In this document: piece by piece, positions 24,607 to 32,800 of the stretch
How positions within the stretch are numbered: position 1 is the first letter of the stretch
How the letters are laid out: each line of letters opens with the position of its first letter
Source: a virus
Length of the DNA: 38,448 nt
IMG/VR virus record: IMGVR_UViG_3300027608_000080
Span: 1-38,448 of that record
Reading direction: 5' to 3' (one strand)
Made by a program: the position numbers and the translations under genes
The notes under the pieces: model-generated
The model's database searches: none
What the model saw: only the letters and a program-made list of their open reading frames with translations
Told to the model about the DNA's origin: nothing

Positions 24607-26319
24607 ATGAAACCTTTAAATTTAGATAATAGACCTTGTTCTCCTGTATCATCTAATTGTGTGATATGGCAAGGTCCTACATTAAATTGTATTAACTTAT
24701 GTACAGGTGATACTATATCTGATGTAATGGCCAAAATGGCTGAAGAATTATGTACTCTTTTAGATCAAACTAATGTAGATAACTATGATCTTACATGTCT
24801 TGGTGTAACAAGTTGTGGACCAAAAGATTTTCAAGCTCTTATTCAATTGCTTATTGATAAAATTTGTGAGTTAAACAATCTTCCAATAGATGATACAAAA
24901 TCAGAAGGAGCATGTCCTGATTGTGTAGTAACTGTTGCATCATGTTTAAGAGAACAAGATTCTAATTTACCGGCTACAATGCAACTACTTGATTATGTTC
25001 AGCTTCTTGCAAATAAAATTTGTAGTATAATTGATGTAATTGGAGATTTACAAGACCAAATAGATAATCTAAATATTAGAGTTACCATATTAGAAGAAGC
25101 TACACCACCATCATTTGTTATTCCTTCATTTACATTAGCTTGCCAAATTGGTACATTAACTGGAGCACAGTTTATAAATATTATTTTACAAGAATTTATA
25201 AATAATGTTTGGTGTGACTTCTATGCTACTACAGGAACAACATCTGAATTGAGTAATGCTGTTCAATCAATTTGTATTCTAGATACTGATTTGCAACTTA
25301 CTACAGGTACACCTTTTTCAACTAATCCAAATTGGGTAGACGCAGGATCATATAATACAGTAGCTGATGCAATTAATAATATTTGGATTGCACTATGTGA
25401 TGTTTATAATGCATCAGTAAGTGTTCAAGACACAAATACAATTGATTTAAATTATACAGGAGGTATACTAACGGCTAACATACAAGATACAGGTTGGGTA
25501 GATTTAAATGGTTTTGAATTTTATGCAGCAGGTGTAGGTAGACCTCAATGTAGAAGAATAGGTAATGTTGTACATTTTAGAGGTACTGCTGTTATTCCAT
25601 TAGAAGCTGTTCCAGGAGGTTCACCTCTTGAATTTAATAACAGTGCTGGTGGTAATACATACATTACTCAAACAAGTGTTGCTCCATCTACAACTGGAGT
25701 AGGTTCTGTTTATCTTAATGTTGATGGAGCTATTTATTTTAATGCAAATACTAGTGTGATTCCAAGTTCAGTTGTTGCTTCAACAGCATCAGGAGGTTTT
25801 TATTTTGATAATGCTTATACAAAACAATTTACATTAGGTACAAGAGGTATACTTATTGAAAATTCGGCAGCTCCTACTGATTTAATATCAACAGCGTTAA
25901 ATACTGTTGGTACATTAATTATAACCAAAGACGGAAAGTTGGCTATAACTATTATCAGAGATGCAGAAGAAACAAATGTATCTGCATATCAAAGTAATTA
26001 TTCTTATCATACATCACATTTAAACTATATTATTTCCCATGTTGTATTAAATGAGTTTGTTCCAAACTTTCAAGCACTTGCTACAACAGTTCATTCTTCA
26101 TCTGGATCTGGTATTCAGACAGTAGATATAGATCATACACAATCCGGTACATGGACAATTGCTAGATCTGCACCAACAACACCTTTAATATACAAATATA
26201 GATTTTCATTTAATGGTAATGATATAAATAGTCTAGGTGGTGTTGCCTATAATCTTGATGGTTTAATGGCTTACATTGATCCTTGTACTACTGATATAAA
26301 ATCTTATAATTGTCCTTAA
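24607..26319 (+). CDS. Tail fibre protein with Cys-rich attachment domain
   Basis: 570 aa. N-terminal module (about 8-55) has CSPVSSNCVIWQGPTLNC, then CTGDTISDVMAKMAEELC. A second Cys-containing helical module follows (60-135), then the coiled coil DLQDQIDNLNIRVTILEE (about 155-172), which probably trimerises the fibre. The β-rich distal part (250-570) is T/S/G/N-rich with possible receptor-binding regions, ending CTTDIKSYNCP. N-terminal Cys module followed by coiled coil and variable C-terminus is the standard modular fibre plan. Confidence 0.65.
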   Translation: MKPLNLDNRPCSPVSSNCVIWQGPTLNCINLCTGDTISDVMAKMAEELCTLLDQTNVDNYDLTCLGVTSCGPKDFQALIQLLIDKICELNNLPIDDTKSEGACPDCVVTVASCLREQDSNLPATMQLLDYVQLLANKICSIIDVIGDLQDQIDNLNIRVTILEEATPPSFVIPSFTLACQIGTLTGAQFINIILQEFINNVWCDFYATTGTTSELSNAVQSICILDTDLQLTTGTPFSTNPNWVDAGSYNTVADAINNIWIALCDVYNASVSVQDTNTIDLNYTGGILTANIQDTGWVDLNGFEFYAAGVGRPQCRRIGNVVHFRGTAVIPLEAVPGGSPLEFNNSAGGNTYITQTSVAPSTTGVGSVYLNVDGAIYFNANTSVIPSSVVASTASGGFYFDNAYTKQFTLGTRGILIENSAAPTDLISTALNTVGTLIITKDGKLAITIIRDAEETNVSAYQSNYSYHTSHLNYIISHVVLNEFVPNFQALATTVHSSSGSGIQTVDIDHTQSGTWTIARSAPTTPLIYKYRFSFNGNDINSLGGVAYNLDGLMAYIDPCTTDIKSYNCP

Positions 26320-26363
26320 GCATAAGTTTAAATATATATATAAATTAATTAAATAAAAATAAA

Positions 26364-27488
26364 ATGGCAACTCACACATGTAATCAAAACTGCGGCTGTA
26401 CAAACAGTTACACTGTAACTGCACCTTGTCCACCAGCATGTTCAGAAGTATTTAATGCAGCTTGTATTGTATATACAGGTACTGATATAACTTGTAATAC
26501 AACTACAGTAATTAGTAGATATGACTATCTAGATACAGTAATTACTAAATTAGTAAACTATATCTGTAATACAGTAGGTCCTGTAACCACGGTTGTAGGT
26601 TCTACTTATATTGACGTTGTACCAGCAACCGTAGGTAATGTAACAACATATACAGTATCAGTTGATATTCCTGCACTACAGGCTTACTTTGATATTATTA
26701 TTGCACAAACTATTGCATCATCATTTTTTGCTGGACCTGGTATTGATGTAGCTGTTAATCCTATTACAAGTGCTGTTACTGTATCTCATGAAGATACTTC
26801 TTCTGTTGCTAATTTAAGTAGTGACAATTCAGGTAATAGTTTCATCCAAGATATCTTTTTTACATTTGATACTTTTGGTCATGTAACTGGTGCATCAGTT
26901 ATACCAGGAACTGTAATTCCTCCTAATGATTTTGACAGAGCTCAAATTAATCCTGATTCAGGATTTGTATGGGGACCTGCTAATGATCCTACAAATATTC
27001 AAATTGCTGAAGCTCCTGGAGATACATTAAACTTTGTAGCAGGAACAGGTATTACTCTTAATGCAAGTACTGTACCTGGTACAGATGCAATAAGAATCAC
27101 TAACTCTGCTCCTAATGTTGATCAAAATTTATGGTTAACTCTTGAGGCTGATACGGGTGGTGCTATAGCTGCAACAAGTCCTATAGATGCGTTAACAATA
27201 ACAGGTTCTAATGGTATTAGTACAAATACTACAGGTACAACTTTAACCATAACATCTCCTATAAATAGAGATAGTTCTAGTGTTACTGCTCAAGTTATAG
27301 CTTTAGCCACGCCATACAATTTAACACATACTTTAGGTCAACAGTTTGTATCTTTAACTATAATTAATACAGCTACTCAAGGTGATGTTACAGGTAGATT
27401 TGATATTATTTATAGTGGTGTTGGTACATACAGTATAGAAGAAAATGATGGATTTACTGGTACAGTAAGAGTATTAGCAATAGGCTAA
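26364..27488 (+). CDS. Second tail fibre protein with related N-terminal module
   Basis: 374 aa. N-terminus CNQNCGCTNSYTVTAPCPP, then EVFNAACIVYTGTDITC, which aligns in layout with the CVIWQGPTLNC element of the upstream fibre. Helix RYDYLDTVITKLVNYIC follows. The rest is β-rich, T/S/N/G-dominated (for example GPGIDVAVNPITSAVTVSHE; GISTNTTGTTLTITSP), as in fibre shafts and tips. It ends before a terminator, closing the fibre block. Confidence 0.65.
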   Translation: MATHTCNQNCGCTNSYTVTAPCPPACSEVFNAACIVYTGTDITCNTTTVISRYDYLDTVITKLVNYICNTVGPVTTVVGSTYIDVVPATVGNVTTYTVSVDIPALQAYFDIIIAQTIASSFFAGPGIDVAVNPITSAVTVSHEDTSSVANLSSDNSGNSFIQDIFFTFDTFGHVTGASVIPGTVIPPNDFDRAQINPDSGFVWGPANDPTNIQIAEAPGDTLNFVAGTGITLNASTVPGTDAIRITNSAPNVDQNLWLTLEADTGGAIAATSPIDALTITGSNGISTNTTGTTLTITSPINRDSSSVTAQVIALATPYNLTHTLGQQFVSLTIINTATQGDVTGRFDIIYSGVGTYSIEENDGFTGTVRVLAIG

Positions 27489-27529
27489 AAAGAAGTTACA
27501 GTTGTTGGTTTCTGTGGCAACAAAGCATT

Positions 27530-27558
27530 ACCCTCACACTTGTGGGGGTTTTGTTTTT
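27530..27558 (+). terminator. Rho-independent terminator after the fibre block
   Basis: ACCCTCAC (27530-27537) pairs with GTGGGGGT (27542-27549), one G·T, around a four-base ACTT loop, followed by TTTGTTTTTT. It separates the fibres from the connector/tail genes. Confidence 0.8.
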
Positions 27559-27587
27559 TAGTTACATTTGTTAATGTCAATTATTTT

Positions 27588-27598
27588 TAGTATATTAA
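27588..27598 (+). promoter_or_regulatory. Candidate promoter box TAGTATATTAA
   Basis: GTATATT at 27590-27596, directly behind a terminator. It is only 10 nt from the ATG at 27600, so if it is a -7/-10 box the transcript would be nearly leaderless. Confidence 0.35.
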
Positions 27599-27599
27599 T

Positions 27600-28181
27600 A
27601 TGAAGGAATTTAAACAACCCGATTTAAAAGCACCAAGATTTAGACCTGAAGTGCATAGTATTTTGAATAAACAGTTTTTTAAAGAATTTAAAATAAAACA
27701 TCCACAGTATAAAAATATAATGGATGCAAAACTTAAAAAAATGATAAAAGAATTTAATAGATTTATTTATCAAAAAATTGTAAATTCAAGAGATGGTGTA
27801 GAGCTACCTGAATCAATTGGTTGGTTGTTTATAGGTACATGTCAAGAAAGTAAAAAGAAAAATATTGATTTTGCAAAATCTAAAGAATATGGATTAAAAA
27901 TAACAAATAAAAATTGGGCAAGTGATGGTAAATTAGCAAAAATATTTTTTACAAATAATGCTCCAAAACATAAAATGAAGAACAGAGAGTTTTGGGGATT
28001 TGTAGCTTGTAGGGAATTTAAAAGAAGTGTTTCTAAAGTATATCCTGAAAATTGGAATATGTATAGAGTAATAGAACCAACTAAAAAATTAAAACAAATA
28101 TATAGTAAAGCAGTTTACAAAGAAATCAGTTTAAAACAAACTGCAAAAAATTTAGTAAACTATAATGAATTTGATATATGA
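27600..28181 (+). CDS. Conserved crAss-like connector-region protein
   Basis: 193 aa, basic. Features: KLKKMIKEFNRFIYQKIVNS (about 43-62), RDGVELPESIGWLFIGTCQ (63-81), KNWASDGKLAKIFF (101-114), NREFWGFVACREFKRSVSKV (124-143). The R-D-G-V-E-L-P-E-x-I-G plus S-D-G combination is one I associate with a conserved, functionally undescribed protein upstream of the ring genes in crAss-like phages. It overlaps the next gene by 4 nt. Likely a virion assembly or connector protein. Confidence 0.6.
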   Translation: MKEFKQPDLKAPRFRPEVHSILNKQFFKEFKIKHPQYKNIMDAKLKKMIKEFNRFIYQKIVNSRDGVELPESIGWLFIGTCQESKKKNIDFAKSKEYGLKITNKNWASDGKLAKIFFTNNAPKHKMKNREFWGFVACREFKRSVSKVYPENWNMYRVIEPTKKLKQIYSKAVYKEISLKQTAKNLVNYNEFDI

Positions 28182-28840
28182 CAACAATTGGAGAAGCCAT
28201 ATCAAGAGTTAGAAATACTTTAAAAGCTGTTAAGGAAGACCCTTTTCTTACTGATAGAAATATATATTTTTTATTAACTAAATATGCTAAAACTCTTATT
28301 AAAAGAGAAGACAATCAATTTAGATTAATGAAAATTAGTTCTATTTTTAAAGTTCTTCCATATATTGAACTTATTGATGTTGATAAAGTAGAAGCAGGTT
28401 GTGTTGGGGTTTACTCTAATTGTTATTTTAAAAGATCAAAAGAAAAATTACCAAGTATATTAAATGGTATGTTTGGTCCTATTATCCGTACAGTGTCTTC
28501 AATAGATGGGGGTATAGAAATGTTTAGAACTGATCCAGGTACTTGGGTATCTATAACTAAATCAACAACTTTTAAGTATAACAAAAGACCATACTTTTGG
28601 TATCTTAATGGCTATTTGTATGCACCTAATATTGACTGGGACGCAATTAGAATGGAAGCTATATTTGAAAATGATGTTGCATCTTGTGATGATGAATCTT
28701 GTTTACCTATTCAAAATCAATCATTTACTATTCCTGAATATCTTTATTCTGAAATAGAGCAATTTATAATTAAAGAATTAACCATGTCTATTCAAGTACC
28801 TGTAGATGGTTCTGATGATAGTCAAAATGTATTAAGATAA
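28178..28840 (+). CDS. Ring protein of the tail/connector (crAss-like)
   Basis: 220 aa. N-terminal helical domain with ISRVRNTLKAVKEDPFLTDR, IYFLLTKYAKTLIKRE; β-rich middle with YIELIDVDKVEAGCVGVYSN; then RTVSSIDGGIEMFRTDPGTW and KRPYFWYLNGYLYAPNIDWD; and C-terminal helix EQFIIKELTMSI. The S-x-R-x-R-N-x-L-K ... D-R-x-I-Y ... S-I-D-G ... Y-x-W-x-L-x-G-x-L-Y series is the pattern of crAss-like ring/tail-adaptor proteins, several of which stack between portal and muzzle. It overlaps both neighbours. Confidence 0.7.
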   Translation: MTTIGEAISRVRNTLKAVKEDPFLTDRNIYFLLTKYAKTLIKREDNQFRLMKISSIFKVLPYIELIDVDKVEAGCVGVYSNCYFKRSKEKLPSILNGMFGPIIRTVSSIDGGIEMFRTDPGTWVSITKSTTFKYNKRPYFWYLNGYLYAPNIDWDAIRMEAIFENDVASCDDESCLPIQNQSFTIPEYLYSEIEQFIIKELTMSIQVPVDGSDDSQNVLR

Positions 28841-29814
28841 TGAATTTTAATTATACACTTAAATATAGAACATTTGACCAGTTATTGGAAGATGTGTCCA
28901 TTGATATGAATACATTTGCTTTGGAGAATATGATTGAACCTCAAACTTTAATTAAATTAGTACGAAAGTTAAATTATGATTTAGGTTTAAGAATTAATCA
29001 AACTAGTGAAGTATTATTAGATGTTACTCATAGTAAAGTAAAATTACCTGATAATTTTTACACATGGAATTATGCTTTTATTTGTACAGATTATAGAGAG
29101 CATGTAGGTTATGATGGATATGTTGGTGGAACTAATATTCAAGAAGTTCCATACAGAGAATTTCCTTCTCAAGTTCATACATGTGGTACTCCCGTAAATG
29201 AACCATGTTGTTCTAATGGAAAAGAAGGTATATGTATAACACATGATACAAATAATCCTTATGGTGATACATCTGTTAAACCACGTGTATTTTTAAATTG
29301 TAAAAATGAAGCATATGAATTAATTCAAATAATTAATTCAAGTAGCACAAGAATTTTTAGTTCGTTGCTTCCATTAAGAATGAAAGCATCTCAAAACATT
29401 GAATGTGATTGCCCAAATCTTTATCATAATACAAGAAATGAAGGTTGGATTGAAAATGGATTTCTTAATACTACATTTGAAACAGGAAAAGTATATGTAA
29501 ATTATCAAAGTACTTTAGAAGATGAACATGGAAATTTACTTGTTCCAGATCATGAACTTCTTAATGAATATTATGAATATGCATTAAAGGAAAGAATACT
29601 TGAAAATCTTTATATGAATGGTGAAGATGTTGCACCAAAATTACAATTAGTTACTCCTAAATTAAGAGCTGCAAGAAATCAAGCACTTAGTCTTGTAAAT
29701 ACACCAAACTTTAGAGAACTAGAAAAAATGTGGGAAACTAATAGAAAAGCAATGTACTCTAAATATTATGATATGTTTAAATCACATACTCCAAATAATT
29801 CTTTTCATAGATAG
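28840..29814 (+). CDS. Second ring / tail tubular-type protein (crAss-like)
   Basis: 324 aa. N-terminal helices (FDQLLEDVSIDMNTFALENM; LIKLVRKLNYDLGLRI), then strand VLLDVTHSKVKLPDNFYTWN, a Cys-containing insertion (CGTPVNEPCC, about 112-124), β-strand region ending with TFETGKVYVNYQSTLEDEHG, and a C-terminal helical domain (YEYALKERILENLYMNGED). The 'K-L-P-x-N/D-F' element and C-terminal domain match tail tubular protein A/gp4-like connectors. The start overlaps the previous stop by one base, and the muzzle gene follows. Confidence 0.7.
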   Translation: MNFNYTLKYRTFDQLLEDVSIDMNTFALENMIEPQTLIKLVRKLNYDLGLRINQTSEVLLDVTHSKVKLPDNFYTWNYAFICTDYREHVGYDGYVGGTNIQEVPYREFPSQVHTCGTPVNEPCCSNGKEGICITHDTNNPYGDTSVKPRVFLNCKNEAYELIQIINSSSTRIFSSLLPLRMKASQNIECDCPNLYHNTRNEGWIENGFLNTTFETGKVYVNYQSTLEDEHGNLLVPDHELLNEYYEYALKERILENLYMNGEDVAPKLQLVTPKLRAARNQALSLVNTPNFRELEKMWETNRKAMYSKYYDMFKSHTPNNSFHR

Positions 29815-29837
29815 CCTAAAAAAATAGTTTTATAATT

Positions 29838-32800
29838 ATGGCAAAACAACAATCATCTCCAAATAGTGACGAAACTAAATCTTTTGTAAAAGGATTAAAT
29901 AAAGATTATGATGCTTCTTTTTTACAAGATGGTATGTGGGTACATGCCCGCAATGCAGTTAATAATACAATAGAGGGTGATGCTGGAACTATATCTAATG
30001 AATCATCTAATGCTTTATGTAGTAGTGTAGGAAGTGATCTGCCTAATTTAAAACCTTATATTATAGGTTGTATAAATTTATTTTCAGGTAAGTGGTTAAT
30101 ATACTCTGTTATGTACAATGCATCAGATGTTGTTATAACATCAGAGATAGGTTTATTTGAAGAAGACGAATGTAGATATAGACCTATTGTAAGAGATGCT
30201 TGTTTAGGTTTTAGTAGATATAATCTTATATCAGGTGCTGCTAGAGAAAGAGATACTTGTGAGTGGCAAGTATATTGGGCTGATGGGTTAAATCCTGATA
30301 GATACTTAAATATTGGAGATCCAAAAACTTGGCCACCAACTGATTACTTTTGGAATAGTAATAATCAATATGTTGATATATTTGGTAATATAATATTTTG
30401 GCCAGGAGTAGCTTGGAATGAAGTTTCTGTTAGACCTGTACCTGGTGCTCCAGATCCAGATTGTTTAATAACTGATCAAGTTAATACACTAAATTGTGAT
30501 GCAATAAGACTTGCAACTTTAGTTAAAACTCCTTGTTTAGATATTAGAGCAGGATCACAAGAAGGTGTAATTGAAAATGGATCATATGCTGTTGCAATTG
30601 CTTATGTAATTAATAGGCAACGTGTTACTAATTATTTTTCATTAAGTTATATTCAACCAATATTTAATACTATAAATGAAAGAGGTTCATTAGATATTTT
30701 TGTTGATGCTGATTCAGAGCATTTTGAAGAATTTGAATTAGTAATAGCTAGATTTAATAATCAAAATGGTAGCATATTACAAATAGGATATTTTTCTACA
30801 CGACAAGAAACAATAACTATAGATCAAATATCTGAGTCATTACCAAAAATTGATGAAAAAGAATTATTTGGACAAAATCCTGTTTATGAAACATCTGATC
30901 AACTAGTAGATGCTGGAAGATATTTATTAAAAATTGGTCCAAGGTCAAGATTTGATTTTAATTATCAACCATTAGCTAATCTTATTAGATCTGAATGGGT
31001 CTCTGTTGAATACCCGGAAATGTATTATATAAACGGTGGAAAAAATGCAGGTTATTTAAGAGATGAGGTATATTCATTTTTTATTAGATGGGTATATAAT
31101 ACTGGAGATAAATCTGCTTCATATCATATTCCAGGAAGACCTCCATTAGAATATTTTCCAGGTGTATATGAAAATCTAACATATAATGATCCATTAAATA
31201 CATTGCCTGGAGATAATTTATTGTTTGAAACAATCAATACTGGTACTGGAATAAGTGTATTACCTATAGATTTAAATGATGGTTATGAAGGAAAAATCGT
31301 AGCTAAAGGAGATATGGGTTATTGGGAGTCTTCATTATTATATCCAGATAATCAATATGAAATTTGGAATTCTAGTGCTCATTGTTGGACAGGTAGTGGT
31401 GGACAAAATTTTAATACAGATTTAAATACATTTGTAAATGATTTATGTGGTAAACCAATTAGGCATCATAGATTTCCTGATAATTCAGTAGATAAACATT
31501 TTAGAAAAAATGTTGATGGTAATTTTTATATAAGATTATTAGGAGTTAGATTTAAAAATATAATACTTCCAAAAGATAATGATGGAAATGATATTCCTAA
31601 TATTGTTGGTTATGAAATATTAAGAGGTTCTCGACATGGAAACAAAAGCATTATTGCTAAAGGAATGGTAAATAACTTTAGAGACTATGTGATTCAAGGA
31701 GAACCTGTAAGTAATTCTATTCAAGGTGTTTATGCTAATTATCCATTTAATTGTGTTGTACCACCTGAAAATCAATTTACTGTTGCTAATGGTATTTCTA
31801 GTTATAACTATGGATATAATGATCCGTATATATTAAATAAAAGACCTGTAGGACAATCCACACCTAATCCATTTGATATTGAAAAAGTAAATCAAAATTA
31901 TATTCAAGATTTATTTAGTTTTCATTCTCCAGATACATCTTTTAAAAATCCGTATCTATCTACAACAGAAGTAAAAATATATGGTCAACTACGTGGTTTA
32001 GCAACACAACAGTTTATTGAACCATTGGGTCATCCAAGATTTAAGTTATTATCTACTGATGTATTATATATTGCTTTATTAGGAGGTTTAATAAATGCTA
32101 TATTAAAACTTTTAGGTGAAGTAAAAATAAATTATCCTGGTGGTAGTTTAATACCTGGTCAAGATTATATTTCTTCAGGAGCAGCCCCTGGACCTTTTAT
32201 TACTAGTCCTCCAATAGGAAATTCAATCTTTCAAAATACTGTAGGTGTCTCAGCTTCGACTGGGTTAGATGCGGCTCTAGCAAGTTATTTTGGAACACTT
32301 GGACCATTTACGGATGCATTTGCAGGTACTAATTTATTACCTGGATTTTTTAATACCGCAGCAAATACTTTACAAGCAGGAGGAGCATATACTCTTCAAA
32401 CATATGAAAAAACATTTACAGGAAGTCAACTTCTACCACCATTTCTTGCAGCTAGTATTGGTGGAACAATTGGTGAGGCTTTGTTTTATTTTATTGAAGG
32501 TATGCAAGAAACAGCAAGACTTGTTTATAATTTAATTCCTTTTAAACAATATGCATTACAACAAATAGGTCATGGTAATTATGATCAATTAATAAATCCA
32601 AATATTTCAAGATATAGATATGTAATGGCAACTGGTATTTATGTATACGATGAAGTCCAAGAATTTCCTGAATATATAAATTCAACTACTAGTTTATCTG
32701 TAAGATATAGAATTAATAATTCTAAAAGACCTAAGATGCCTGTATTAAGATTAGAGTATAATACAGGTTTTAATGCAGGTCCAAATTTTATTCCAGATCC

